Notes: a model not told the origin generated them from the sequence alone. A DNA stretch of 64,000 nucleotides from Palsa-504 sp963742795 (GCA_963742795.1 CAVUNL010000013.1:310001-374000), one strand, 5' to 3'; shown: positions 8,523-18,483, counted from the first letter of the stretch. Numbers and translations: made by a program.

Positions 8523-9395
8523 ATGAAGACGGCGGCAGCGACAACTGCATCCCGGCCACGCCCGGGCACCAGCGATGAGGTGCTGGTGGATCCCGAATGG
8601 CTGCAAGCTCACCTGTCTGATCCGCACGTGCGAGTGGTCGAGGTCGACGTCAGCCCGTCCGCTTACGGCGACTGGCACATCGACGGCGCGGTCCTATGGA
8701 ACATCTACGCCGACCTGAAGGACGCCGATTATCGCCTCGCGGGAACAGCCGCCCTGGAACGGCTGGTCGCGCGCTCGGGGATCGGCCCGGACTCAACGGT
8801 GGTGTTCTACGGTTACGCGCCCGCCCTGGGCTTGTGGCTGATGAAGCTCTACGGGCATCACGACGTGCGCATCCTGGACTGCTCACGCGACACCTGGCGG
8901 GCCAGAGGCTATCCGTGGAGCACCGCCGCGAGCGAACCGCCGGCCGGCGGCTTCCGCCTCGGCGCCGAGGACTATTGCATCCGGGCAGACCGGGCGGCGG
9001 TACGCGAGGCCATCGACCAGCCGGGAACCACCCTGGTCGACGTCCGCTCGGCGGCTGAGTACCGGGGCGAGCGCTTCTGGCCATCGGGCGGCATGGAACC
9101 AGGCGGCCGCGCCGGGCACGTGCCCTCGGCTGTCCACCAGCCCATCGACGGCCTCTACCACGAAGACGGGTCGTTCCGGTCCGCGGCGGAGCTGCGCCGC
9201 ATGTTCGCACCCGCCGTCCTGGAGGGCAGCGGCGAGCTGATCACCTACTGCACCATCGGCGGGCGCGCGGCCACGGCCTGGTTCGTGCTCACCCACCTGA
9301 TCGGCCGCGACCGGGTCCGGATCTACGAGGGCTCCTGGGCCGAGTGGGGCCGCATCCCGGGCACCCCCGTCGAGGGTCCCCAACTCACCACCTGA
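8523..9395 (+). CDS. Thiosulfate/3-mercaptopyruvate-type sulfurtransferase (two rhodanese domains)
   Basis: 290 residues with two rhodanese domains (about 20-135 and 150-285). The C-terminal one carries the catalytic cysteine C243 in the loop CTIGGR, and conserved DVRSAAEYRGE and WAEWG segments. It transfers a sulfane sulfur from a donor such as thiosulfate to a thiol or cyanide acceptor. The CTIGGR loop rather than CGSGVT favours a thiosulfate-type rather than a mercaptopyruvate enzyme. The start ATG 8523 has AAGGAGG 6 bases upstream; longer in-frame extensions lack this. It is probably cytoplasmic, followed by an SDR gene after a strong hairpin. Confidence 0.85.
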   Translation: MKTAAATTASRPRPGTSDEVLVDPEWLQAHLSDPHVRVVEVDVSPSAYGDWHIDGAVLWNIYADLKDADYRLAGTAALERLVARSGIGPDSTVVFYGYAPALGLWLMKLYGHHDVRILDCSRDTWRARGYPWSTAASEPPAGGFRLGAEDYCIRADRAAVREAIDQPGTTLVDVRSAAEYRGERFWPSGGMEPGGRAGHVPSAVHQPIDGLYHEDGSFRSAAELRRMFAPAVLEGSGELITYCTIGGRAATAWFVLTHLIGRDRVRIYEGSWAEWGRIPGTPVEGPQLTT

Positions 9396-9466
9396 CAATG
9401 TCCGGTACATCGCCGGGTGGCTACGCGGCCTATTCAACCTCGTCTACGAGGCTCGCCCCGGGTCGT

Positions 9467-9490
9467 CCCGGGCACTGCACTGTGCCCGGG
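9467..9490 (+). terminator. Hairpin between sulfurtransferase and SDR genes
   Basis: A perfect 9-bp stem, CCCGGGCAC with GTGCCCGGG, with a 6-base loop and no T run. It lies 25 bp before the SDR start. It may attenuate or terminate the upstream transcript, or stabilise its 3' end. Confidence 0.5.
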
Positions 9491-9514
9491 CGCCCCGGTT
9501 CATGGGGAGGCACG

Positions 9515-10300
9515 ATGAATGAAGCAGAACCGGCGGTGCCAGGCGCCGGGACCAATGACAGGTGGCGGCTGGATGGCCGCATCGCGCTGGTGACAGGGGC
9601 CTCCGCCGGGCTAGGGGCACGGTTCGCGCGTGTACTGCACGCGGCCGGCGCCCACGTCATCGCCACCGCCCGCCGCGCCGGCCGTCTCGACGAGCTGGCG
9701 CAGCAGCGCGGAAACCGGATGCAGACCATCGCCGGCGACATCGCCGACCCGCATCACAGGCAGGCTGTCATTGAGATGCTGCGCCCGCACGGCCGGCTCG
9801 ACGTGCTGGTCAACAACGCCGGCATCTGTGACGACGGGCCGCTGGAACAGCAGGCCCTGGACGGCCTGCGGCGGGTGGTCGAGGTCAACCTGATCAGCGT
9901 GATGGACCTGTGCGGGCTGACCGCAGACCTTTTGCGGGCCGCGCCCGCGGCCAGCGTGATCAACGTCGCGTCGATATACGGCATCGTCGCCTCCCGCGGC
10001 CCGATGGCCGCCTATAACGCCACCAAAGCCGCCCTGATCAACCTCACCCGGCACCTCGCCGCGGTCTGGGGCCAGGACGGCATGCGCGTGAACGCCCTCG
10101 CGCCCGGCTACTTCCCCACCGAGCTGACCGGATTCCTCGCCGACCCCGCCTTCGCGCAGTCCATCCGCGACCGCACGCTGCTCGGCCGTACTCCGGAGCC
10201 CGGCGAACTCGACGGCCCGCTGCTCTTCCTCGCCACCGACGCCTCCAGCTACATGACCGGGCAAGCCCTCGTCATCGACGGCGGATGGACCGCGGTATGA
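9515..10300 (+). CDS. Short-chain dehydrogenase/reductase
   Basis: 261 residues, classical SDR. The NAD(P)-binding TGASAGLG is at 27-34, NNAG at about 100, and the catalytic S153, Y167 and K171 (YNATK). The ending GQALVIDGGWTAV is typical. An Arg pair (TARRAGR) after beta-2 suggests NADP preference. The substrate is unknown. ATG 9515 follows GGGGAGG. It is probably expressed with the sulfurtransferase gene, subject to the hairpin in between. Confidence 0.85.
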   Translation: MNEAEPAVPGAGTNDRWRLDGRIALVTGASAGLGARFARVLHAAGAHVIATARRAGRLDELAQQRGNRMQTIAGDIADPHHRQAVIEMLRPHGRLDVLVNNAGICDDGPLEQQALDGLRRVVEVNLISVMDLCGLTADLLRAAPAASVINVASIYGIVASRGPMAAYNATKAALINLTRHLAAVWGQDGMRVNALAPGYFPTELTGFLADPAFAQSIRDRTLLGRTPEPGELDGPLLFLATDASSYMTGQALVIDGGWTAV

Positions 10301-10367
10301 CCCGGCAGCCGCAGCGCAAGGCGAGCGCTGGGCCCCTGTAGTCCACGACACCCGGCAGGCGGAATGG

Positions 10368-11467
10368 TCAGGGAGCGGACGGGCTCAGCTGCCATAGATA
10401 GGTGCAGCCGTTGCCGTCAGCGGCAGCCAGCAGGTCACCGCCAAGAGCCAACGCGACGGCGTTCACGCCGCGCTGCCGGGGGCGGCGAAGGCGACGGCGA
10501 GCTGGCCGCTGACCGTATCCCACAGGTAGACCTGGCCGTTGCCGTCGCCCGCGGCGAGCATCGCACCGTCGGGAGAGAACGCCACGCCGTTCACGCCCCG
10601 GCTGCCGGGATGCGGGAAGGCACCGGCGAGCTTTCCGCTGGCCACGTCCCATAGGTAGACCTGGCCGTTGCCGTCGGCGGCGGCCAGCATCGCACCGTCC
10701 GGACCGAACGCCACGCCGTTCACGCCCTGGCTGCCGGGGCCGGCGAAGGCGCCGGCCAGTTGAAGGGTGCGCATGTCCCACAGGTAGACCCAGCCGTTGC
10801 CGCATGCGGCGGCCAGGATCTGGCCGCCCGGGCCAGACGCCACCGCGTAGACGGTGGGGCTGCCCGGGATGATGAAGGAGCCCGCGGGCAGGCCGCTGAC
10901 CACGTCCCAGAGATGGACGCGCCCGTCGCCGCCGGCGGCGGCCAGCAGGTCACCGCCCCGGCCGAACGCGACGCCGTTCAGGCCGCCGCTGCGCCGGGAG
11001 ACGAAGGTGCGGGCCAGGTCGCCGCTGATCAGGTCCCAGAGGTAGGCCCGGCCATTGGCGTCCGCCGCGGCCAGCAGTTCATTGTCGGGATCGAACGCGA
11101 CACCGATGACGCCGCGGCTGCCGGGATGAGCGAAGGTCGCGGCGAGCCCGCCCGCCATGTCCCACAGGTAGGTGAACCCGTTGCCGTCGCCGGCGGCCAG
11201 CACGTCACCGTCTAGTCCGAACGTCACCGCGTAGACGGCCCGGCAGCCGGGCACGGCCAGCGCGGCGGCCAGGACGGGATGGAGGGAAAGCAGACGGGAC
11301 GGCGCGATTCGCTGCGGATCGGCAGATCGCGGTTCGTCGCCTACGCCCACCTCTGCAGGCTCCTTCGCTTCAGCGGCTTCCATTGTGGCACCGGCGACGG
11401 TCACAGCGGCCATCCGCGGAGACCGGATCATTGCTCTCGGTAACTGAAACGGCGCGCTGCTGCGCAA
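10368..11467 (-). CDS. Seven-bladed WD40-repeat protein (one frameshift)
   Basis: Seven consecutive WD repeats of about 42 residues, each with the pattern GVNGVAFGPDGAMLAAADGN then GQVYLWD. Together they make exactly one seven-bladed propeller. Blades 1-6 are in one frame. Near 10470 one C appears missing (GGCAGC-GCGGCG), so blade 7 (GVNAVALALGGDLLAAADGN, ending TYLWQLSPSAP) lies in the next frame and ends at 10368. The part before blade 1 is short (about 80 residues) with no kinase or caspase domain, unlike most actinomycete WD40 proteins, so this may be the surviving C-terminus of a larger gene. The start may be ATG 11467 or 11383; neither has a good ribosome site. Likely a protein-binding scaffold. 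Confidence 0.7.
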
Positions 11468-11599
11468 TAGGGTACAAACCTACGCTTATTGTGCTATGCA
11501 TTTCCTTACCGATAGGCGTTTTCCGTTGATACTGGCAGGCTCGTGTGCTCTGCTGTGGCGCGGGAGCCCGCCGAGACGGGCGGCGAGGGGGTGGCGAAC

Positions 11600-12706
11600 G
11601 TGAGCGAGGATAACCGTCTGGCGCCGCCCGGAGGCATACTGCTGAACCTGGGCACGCGGACCACACAGGACCGAGCAGCGGAGCCTGCTGGTAACAACGT
11701 GAAACGCGCCCCCAAGCCAGCTAAGTCCGCGATGTCCGAGCCATCCTGGACCCGGGTCCTGGCCACCACGATCAAGCTGTGGGTGCTGCGGGCCGGGCGC
11801 TGGCAGGCGGTCGCCGCGGTCGCGGTCACCGCGGTCATCACGGTGGCGGCTCTGGCGTTCAGCGGGGTCTTCGCCGGCACCACGGCCCCGGCCGCCCGGG
11901 CGCGAGCGGCAAGCACACCCTCTCCGGCCAAGGCCGTCACGCACCCGGCGACCGCTCCGGCCAGCCTGGCGCAGACCGCGGCCGCGGCCTGGGTCGCTGA
12001 CCAGCTGAGCAGCGACGCGATCATCGCCTGCGATCCCGCGCTGTGCGCGGTGCTGCAGGCGCAAGGGGTCAGCGCGGGCGAGCTGATGCCGCTGAAGCCC
12101 GGATCGCCGGACCCGCACGGCGCCACCGTCGTGGTGACGTCGGCGTCGGCCGACGGCCAGCTGGCCGGGTACGCGCCCGCCGCGATCGCGAGCTTCGGCT
12201 CGGGCAGCACCCGGATCGACGTTCGCGCGGCCGAGCCCGGCGGCGCCGCCGCCTATGACGCCGCATTGCGGGCGGATCTGGCCGCCCGGATGAGCGCGGG
12301 CTCGCAGTTGCTCAGGAACAACCGGATCCACTTCACCGCGCAGGACGCCGCGGAACTCCATGCGGGTCAGGTGGATACCCGCCTGCTGGCGACGCTCGCG
12401 GCACTGTCGTCCCAGTACTCGTTCACCGTGGCCGCGTTCGGCGATGCCTCCCCCGGCGCAGCGGTGCTGTACCGCGAGGTGAGCATCACCACCGGCGGCA
12501 AGAACGGAACGGCCGAGCTCGCGTCGGCCCTAGCGCTGGTGCAGGCGCAGGTCCCGCCGTACCTGCCCGCGCACGCCGCCATCGGGCACCCGGCCGCGGC
12601 GCCAGCCACGCTGGGCATCGAATTCGCCGCGCCGAGCCCGATGGGGCTGCTGACCGCGGTCCTGTACGTCGACCGGAGCCCGACCCGGCCCGCCCAGGGC
12701 CGATAG
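11600..12706 (+). CDS. Membrane-anchored protein of unknown function
   Basis: 368 residues from GTG 11600, which has GAGGGG at a good distance. The first 60 residues are polar and cytoplasmic. A single membrane helix follows (WQAVAAVAVTAVITVAALAF), then an Ala/Pro linker and an extracellular alpha/beta region with the segments DAIIACDPALCAVLQAQG and VVVTSASADGQLAGYAPAAI. I do not recognise the family. It is followed after 52 bp by a DUF4397 protein on the same strand, so both are probably surface proteins of one unit. It is divergent from the WD40 gene. Confidence 0.7.
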   Translation: MSEDNRLAPPGGILLNLGTRTTQDRAAEPAGNNVKRAPKPAKSAMSEPSWTRVLATTIKLWVLRAGRWQAVAAVAVTAVITVAALAFSGVFAGTTAPAARARAASTPSPAKAVTHPATAPASLAQTAAAAWVADQLSSDAIIACDPALCAVLQAQGVSAGELMPLKPGSPDPHGATVVVTSASADGQLAGYAPAAIASFGSGSTRIDVRAAEPGGAAAYDAALRADLAARMSAGSQLLRNNRIHFTAQDAAELHAGQVDTRLLATLAALSSQYSFTVAAFGDASPGAAVLYREVSITTGGKNGTAELASALALVQAQVPPYLPAHAAIGHPAAAPATLGIEFAAPSPMGLLTAVLYVDRSPTRPAQGR

Positions 12707-12758
12707 CCGGCGCGATCCACCGCGCCGGGCATGTGATCGATATGGGAGGCGCGTCGCT

Positions 12759-13628
12759 ATGAGATTGTCTCGACATCTTGCCCGGCTAGCTGCGCTCACC
12801 GTGCTGTTGGGAGGGGCTGCTACCTTCGTCGCGGCTGCGTCGCCTGCCGCGTCCGCGAGTTCCACGGCGTCCGCGGCCACGCGGGACGGGTGGGTCCGGA
12901 TTGCCCATTTGTCCCCCAAGGCGCCGGCCATGGACATGTATATGTACCCGTTTGGCGACCCCGAGATGGCGACCGTCCTGCGGGATGTCGGATACGGCGG
13001 CGTCTCGGCCTACATGGCCCTCAGCCCGGGCCAGTACACGGTGGCGATGCGGGGCTTCGGCGCGCCTGCCTCCAGTGCTCCCGCGCTGACCACGAGCTTC
13101 ATGGTGGGCGCGGGCACGGCCTACACCCTGGCCGCCCTCGGGCCGGACCCGGGCCTGCGAGTGGAGGTGCTGCAGGACCAGATGAGCACGCCGACGGGAC
13201 GGGCGCTGGTCCGGGTGTTCCAGGCTTCGCTCAAGGAGCCGAAGGTGACGGTCAGCTACGGGCCGGACGTGCTCGCGCGGCAACTGGCGTTCGGCGTGGC
13301 CACGTCGTACACCGCCGTCGCGCCGGGTACGCACATGGTGCGGTTCGCCGCGTCGGGCACGGACGCCGACCTGCGGGTCAAGCTGGGGGCCGACACGATA
13401 CACACCATCGTGGTCCTCGATGACTCCTCCGGGCTGAGGGTGGACGCGCTCACCGACGCGGTGGGCAGCCAGGTCATGCCGGCCGGCGGGGCCAACACCG
13501 GCTTCGGCGGGACCGCGCCGCACCCGCCCGCGAGCCCCGCGCCATGGCTGCTGCTGATCGGGACCGGAGTGGCGCTGTCGGCAGCGGGCTACGGCGGCTT
13601 GCGTCAGCTGGGGCGTGTCGCCGCCTAG
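12759..13628 (+). CDS. Exported DUF4397-domain protein
   Basis: 289 residues. There is a signal peptide at 1-32 (MRLSRHLARLAALTVLLGGA) with an Ala-rich cleavage zone. Two DUF4397 repeats follow (VRIAHLSPKAPAMDMYMYPF, and a second starting RALVRVFQASLKEPKVTVSY). The C-terminal hydrophobic helix (PAPWLLLIGTGVALSAAGYG) is followed by a short basic tail. DUF4397 proteins are beta-sandwich surface proteins often found with class F sortases; no LPxTG motif or sortase is present here. ATG 12759 is preceded by GGGAGG. Confidence 0.8.
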   Translation: MRLSRHLARLAALTVLLGGAATFVAAASPAASASSTASAATRDGWVRIAHLSPKAPAMDMYMYPFGDPEMATVLRDVGYGGVSAYMALSPGQYTVAMRGFGAPASSAPALTTSFMVGAGTAYTLAALGPDPGLRVEVLQDQMSTPTGRALVRVFQASLKEPKVTVSYGPDVLARQLAFGVATSYTAVAPGTHMVRFAASGTDADLRVKLGADTIHTIVVLDDSSGLRVDALTDAVGSQVMPAGGANTGFGGTAPHPPASPAPWLLLIGTGVALSAAGYGGLRQLGRVAA

Positions 13629-13882
13629 GAGGACCCGGCAGCTAGGAGGACTCGGGTACGTGTGGGACGTCGGCGACCACGGCGACGATGCGCAATCACC
13701 TGGCCCGGGTGTCGCGACACCTGCTCGGCACCGAGTAAGTCTGGTCGTATCGCCGTTACGCGGCGTTTCTCCTGGCTAGAGCGGTATCCGCTCGTTAGCA
13801 TGACTGCCTGACCGAACAGCAATCCGGCGGGACGGACACGACCACCACTAATTCGCTCAGACGAGCGCCCGGGCTGGATGGA

Positions 13883-15820
13883 GTGCGGGCGCTGGCCGTG
13901 CTGGCCGTCATGGGCTTCCACGAGGGCGCGTCCGAGCTGTCCGGCGGGTTCCTCGGCGTGGACGTATTCTTCGTGCTCAGCGGGTTCCTGATCACGGACC
14001 TCCTGGCCACCCAGTACGACCGGGCGGGACGGCTGAACCTGAAGGACTTCTGGTCCCGGCGCGCCCGGCGCCTGTTGCCGGCGCTGGCCCTCATGCTCAT
14101 CGTCGTGACCGCGGCGGCCACCGTGATCGAGCCGGGCCAGGGCACCTCGCTGCGTCTGGCGCTGCTGGCCGCGGTCACCTACACCAGCAACTGGTACCAG
14201 ATCCTGCACCACGTGTCGTACTTCGCCGCGCTCGGCCTGTTCACGGCACCGCCGCCGCTGGACCATCTGTGGTCGCTGGCCATCGAGGAGCAGTTTTACC
14301 TGATCTGGCCCCTGCTGCTGTGGCTGCTCATTTTTAGGCTGAACGGACGGCGTGCCCGCGTCACGGCCACGTTGATCCTGGCCGCGTTGTCGGCGCTGGC
14401 CATGGCGCTCGAGTACTCGCCGGGTGACCCGTCGCTGGTCTACTACGGCACCGACACCCACGCCTTCGCGCTGCTGATCGGCGCCGCGCTCGCCTTGGCC
14501 TTTCCGCTGGCCACCGTGATGTCGCTGCCGATCGCGCAGGTCAGGCGGCTGGACGCGGCGGGCGTGGTCGGGCTCGTGCTGCTGGCCTGGGCCGCCGGGC
14601 ACTTCTCCGGCAACGACCGGGCCGTGTACCCGTTCGGCCTGATCCTGGCCGCGGTGGGGGCCGCAGGCCTGGTCGCCGCGGCTGCGGGCACCGGCGTCAT
14701 CGCGGCGATGACCAGCCTGTCTCCGCTGCGCTGGGTGGGGATCCGCTCCTACGGGATCTACCTGTGGCACTGGCCGGTGATCGCGCTGGTCGGCGCGATC
14801 ACCGGTCCCGGGCCCACCCCGCCGTGGCTGTGGCTGATCAAGGCCGGCGTGTCGATCGCGCTGGCCAGCGCGTCGTGGGAGTTCGTGGAGAGGCCGATCC
14901 TGCGGGACGGGTTCTTGGCCACCTGCAGCCGGTGGCGGGTGACGCTCGACGAGAGCCTGCGGCCGGTGGGCGCGCGCCGTCGGGTCGGGCCGGCGGTGGT
15001 GGCTGCGGCCACGCTGATCGCCGTAGCGGTGGCCGGCTACGGCGTCGCCCGGCCGCCCGGCTCGGCGGTCCCGTCCGGGTTGCTGCGGCAGGTGGCCGAG
15101 GGCCAGCGGATCAGCGCGGCGTCTCAGGCCTCGGCTCAAGCCAGTGCTCAGGCCTCGGCTCAGGCCAGCTCCCAGGGGACCGGCCCGGGGGCGGTGCCGG
15201 CCAGCCCGTCCGCGTCGCCCGCGGCCGCGTCGCCCGTGCCTGCGTCGGCGTGCCGGATCGCGGCCGCGAAACTGCCGAAGGTGCCGGGCCGGGAGGTCAC
15301 GGCGATCGGGGACTCGGTGATGGTCGCTTCGGCGGCGGCGCTGGACGCGGCCCTGCCCGGCATCTACATCAACGCGGAGGTCAGCCGGGCCATGGTGAAC
15401 GGGCTGGCGGTGATCCAGAGCCTGGCCGCCCGCCATGAGCTGCGCCGCTACGTCGTGGTCGGGCTGGGTACCAACGGGCCGGTCAGCGCGGCGCAGATCC
15501 GGCAGCTGCGGCACCTGACCGGGCCGAACCGGGACCTCATCCTGGTCAACACCTTCGGGCCGATGCCCTGGGAGTCCTCCGTCAACACGGTCCTGGACGC
15601 GGCCGGCGGGCACACCGCCCACGTGAGCCTGGCCGACTGGCACGCGGCCATCGCCGGTCACACCAGCCTGCTCTGGCCGGACCGCATCCACCCGCAGCCG
15701 GCCGCCGCCAAGGTCTACGCCCGGATCGTGCTCGCCGCTATCGCGGCCCAGGTGCCGCGCGCCGCGGCGCCGTCGTGCGGTCCGCAGGTCAGCGGCCCGC
15801 CGGTCACCGGCCCCCGATAA
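13883..15820 (+). CDS. Acyltransferase-3 (OafA/YrhL-like) membrane protein with SGNH domain
   Basis: Multi-pass N-terminal acyltransferase-3 domain: the opening RALAVLAVMGFHEG with the conserved His, FFVLSGFLITDLL, and SLAIEEQFYLIWPLLLW. A Gln/Ala/Ser repeat linker (about 410-432) and a C-terminal SGNH esterase-like domain follow, with GDSVM as block I and DRIHP as the catalytic DxxH. Such proteins O-acetylate extracellular polysaccharide or wall glycans. The usual N-terminal motif APGLDGVRALAV begins before the GTG at 13883. True translation therefore probably starts upstream, perhaps at CTG 13808 in the same frame, or at ATG 13800 if an indel is present. No neighbouring polysaccharide cluster is visible. 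Confidence 0.8.
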   Translation: MRALAVLAVMGFHEGASELSGGFLGVDVFFVLSGFLITDLLATQYDRAGRLNLKDFWSRRARRLLPALALMLIVVTAAATVIEPGQGTSLRLALLAAVTYTSNWYQILHHVSYFAALGLFTAPPPLDHLWSLAIEEQFYLIWPLLLWLLIFRLNGRRARVTATLILAALSALAMALEYSPGDPSLVYYGTDTHAFALLIGAALALAFPLATVMSLPIAQVRRLDAAGVVGLVLLAWAAGHFSGNDRAVYPFGLILAAVGAAGLVAAAAGTGVIAAMTSLSPLRWVGIRSYGIYLWHWPVIALVGAITGPGPTPPWLWLIKAGVSIALASASWEFVERPILRDGFLATCSRWRVTLDESLRPVGARRRVGPAVVAAATLIAVAVAGYGVARPPGSAVPSGLLRQVAEGQRISAASQASAQASAQASAQASSQGTGPGAVPASPSASPAAASPVPASACRIAAAKLPKVPGREVTAIGDSVMVASAAALDAALPGIYINAEVSRAMVNGLAVIQSLAARHELRRYVVVGLGTNGPVSAAQIRQLRHLTGPNRDLILVNTFGPMPWESSVNTVLDAAGGHTAHVSLADWHAAIAGHTSLLWPDRIHPQPAAAKVYARIVLAAIAAQVPRAAAPSCGPQVSGPPVTGPR

Positions 15821-15890
15821 CACGCTGGCCTGCGGCCGACCGGAGCCCCGGTGGCACCTGGCCTGTACCACAGGGTCCGGCGCGGTTAGG

Positions 15891-18412
15891 GTGACGGCTG
15901 TGGACCGGTCTGCGGCGGGCAACCTGCACGGCTTCCCGGCTGCGCTGACCAGTTTCGTGGGCCGGGCCCGGGTGGTGGACGAGGTGGCCGACTTGCTGGC
16001 CCGAGACCGGCTGGTGACGGTCAGCGGGCCGGGGGGCGCCGGGAAGACCCGGCTGGCCGGCGAAGTGGCCAGGCAGGTGGCCGGTCGCTTCGCCGACGGG
16101 GTGTGGCTGGCCGAGCTGGCCACGGTCCGGGATCCGGGCCAGGTAGCCGCCACGGTGGCGGCGGCCCTGGGGATCCGCGATCTGCCCTCGGTCGCGGCCG
16201 CCGACGCGCTGGCCCGCGCGCTGGCCCGGCGGCAGCTGCTGCTGGTGCTGGACAACTGCGAGCACGTGATCGGCGCGGCCGCGGAGCTGTGCGGCCGGCT
16301 GCTGCTCGGCGCCGACGACGTACGGGTGCTGGCCACCAGCCGGGAGCCGCTGCGGATCGCCGGGGAGGCGCGGCACCGGCTGGGCCCGCTGACCCTGCCC
16401 GATCCGGGTGACCTGGCCGCCGCCGCGCGGTGCGAGGCGGTGACGCTGTTCGCCGACCGGGCCCGGCGGGTGGAACCCAGGTTCGCACTCGACGAGAAGA
16501 CCGCGGTGACCGTAGAACGGCTGGTGGCGCGGCTGGACGGGATGCCGCTCGCGATCGAGCTGGCCGCGGCGCGGGTGGACGCGCTGGGCGTGACGCAGCT
16601 GCTGGACCGGATCGACGACCGGTTCGGGCTGCTCGCCGACGGCGACCGGCTGGCCGAGGAACGCCAGCGGTCGCTGGCCGGCGCCGTGCGGTGGAGTTAT
16701 CAGCTGCTGGACGACACCGAACGCCGGGTGTTCCGCGCGGTGTCGGTGTTCCCGGGACCGTTCACCCTGGACGCGGCCGAGGCGGTAGCCGGCCCCGGGC
16801 CGGCCAGGCCGTGCTGCGCCTGGTGGACTGCTCGCTGGTGCAGCCGCCGCAGACCGGGCCGGATGACCGGTCCCGGTACGGGATGCTGGAGACGCTGCGG
16901 GCCTACGGGGCCGGGCTGCTGGCCGAGGCCGACGAGGAAGACCAGGTGAGCGCCGCCCTGGGCGAGTACGCGGCCGAGATGGCCGGGAACGCGCTCATCG
17001 ACGTGTACACGCGCACCCGCGAGCTGGACGGCCTGCGGTACCTGGACGCCGAGGACGTCACCATGCGGCACGTGCTGGCCTGGGCCCTGGAGCACGATCC
17101 GGGCACGGCGGTCCGGCTCGCGCTGAACCTCGCACCCTGGTGGGGGCTGCGGGGGCGGCTGGCCAGCCAGGCCCCGCTGCTGACCGCGGTGGCCGAGCTG
17201 GCCGACGCCGGCGGCACCGAGTGGTGCGCCGCGCACATGTTCCTCGCCCAGGTGGCGGGGCAGATCGAGGACCCGCCCGCGGCGCTGGACCACTTGACCG
17301 CGGCCCGAGACGCCCTGCAGGACGCTTCACATCTCGACGATGCGGGCGGGCCCTGGCTGCTGTCGCTGTGCCTGGGCGGGCGGTCGTCGGCGCTGATCCG
17401 GCTGGGCCGGATCGCGGAGGCGATCGAAGATAGCCGCCGGGCGCTGGACCTGGCGCGCGAGACCGGCGTCGAAGGGCTGGAGGCGACGGCCCTGGCGAGC
17501 CTCAGCCTGGCCGTCTGGTATGGCGGCGACCGGGACGGCGGGCTCCGGCTCGCGCGCCAGGCGCTGGCGATCGAAGAGTTCGCGGGGGCACTGCAGCGCG
17601 GCCTGAGCCAGATCGTGGTCGGGGTCCTGACCGAGGCCGGCGACCTGGCCGCCGCCGAGCAGGCCTGCGCGGCTGCGCTGGCCTCGTGCCGGGACGTGGG
17701 CGACCTGGCCAACCTGTGCGGGGTCCTGTGGCACCAGACGATCCTGGACCTGCGGACCGGCCGCATTGACGACGCGCCGGCGCATCTGCGCGAGCTGTTC
17801 CAGATCGCTACGCAGACCGGGCTGCGGCCGCTCCTGCCCGCCGGCCTGGACTGCTGCGGCCATCTGTGCGCGGCCACCGGGCGCCCGGCCGAGGCGATCA
17901 CGGTGTGGGCCGCGATGTCGGCCCTGGCCACCCCCTGGCCCATGCACGGCGGCCTGAACCCGGAGCGCCGGGAGGAACTGCGGCGGCAGGCCCGGGAGCT
18001 GATCGGCCCGGCCCGGACCCGGGCGGCCGAGGAGCGCGGCACGGCCATGAGCCTGACCACGGCCACCGAGTACGCGGTCCTGCTCGCCTCCGAGCCGGTA
18101 CCGCCGTCCGGCGACGGTGCCCCGGCGGCCGGAGATGGTGGCTCGCTGCTCGATGACGGCGGCTCGCCGCTCAGTGACGGCGCCTCGCGATCTGGGCTGA
18201 GGGCGGACGGGGCGGCGCTGGCGCGGCTCAGTCCTCGCGAACGCGAACTGGTCACGCTGGTCGCTCGGGGCCACACCGACGCGCAAATCGCGGGCCAGCT
18301 GTACATCACGGTGCGCACGGTCAGCTCGCACCTGGACCGGATCCGGGACAAGACCGGGTGCCGCCGCCGGGCCGACCTCACCCGCCTGGCCCTCAGCGCT
18401 GGCCTGGTCTAG
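15891..18412 (+). CDS. Large NB-ARC/LuxR-type transcriptional regulator (one frameshift)
   Basis: About 840 residues when the shift near 16795-16805 is bridged. The N-terminal ATPase has Walker A GPGGAGKT (46-53), Walker B LLLVLDNCEHV and the STAND-type segment DGMPLAIELAAARVDALG. A long TPR-like helical region follows the shift (QAVLRLVDCSLVQPPQTGPD onward). The C-terminus is a LuxR helix-turn-helix (LSPRERELVTLVARGHTDAQ, then IAGQLYITVRTVSSHLDRIR). Such proteins (LAL-like) sense a ligand by ATP-dependent oligomerisation. A short imperfect Gly/Asp/Ser repeat (DDGGSPLSDG) precedes the HTH. It is followed directly by a gene with a palindromic promoter site that is also present before the ABC operon. 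GTG 15891 or 15900 may start it. Confidence 0.8.
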
Positions 18413-18418
18413 CCCGGG

Positions 18419-18441
18419 TGTGGGTGGTTCCACCCCTGCCG
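18419..18441. promoter_or_regulatory. Operator-like palindrome GGGTGGTTCCACCC before the SDR gene
   Basis: The perfect palindrome GGGTGG-TT-CCACCC (core 18422-18435) is embedded in a 23-base segment that recurs with one substitution before the ABC transporter gene (19494-19516). It lies 48 bp upstream of the SDR start. The following CCCCTGCC/GGCAGGGG hairpin (18433-18454) could also terminate the upstream regulator gene. The conserved copy in two adjacent promoters points to one regulator, most simply the LuxR-type protein just upstream. Confidence 0.6.
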
Positions 18442-18483
18442 GCAAGCGGGCAGGGGCCGAGACTAGTAGCGGAGGTAGGCATC

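Noticed and set aside
15118..15180. Gln/Ala/Ser DNA repeats in the acyltransferase as a CRISPR-like array
   Set aside because: Units are short, imperfect and in frame within a coding linker; no spacers.
13625..16336. 903-codon open frame on the minus strand
   Set aside because: Antisense to the acyltransferase-3 gene and the start of the LuxR-type gene; repetitive Arg/Gly/Pro composition and no domain.
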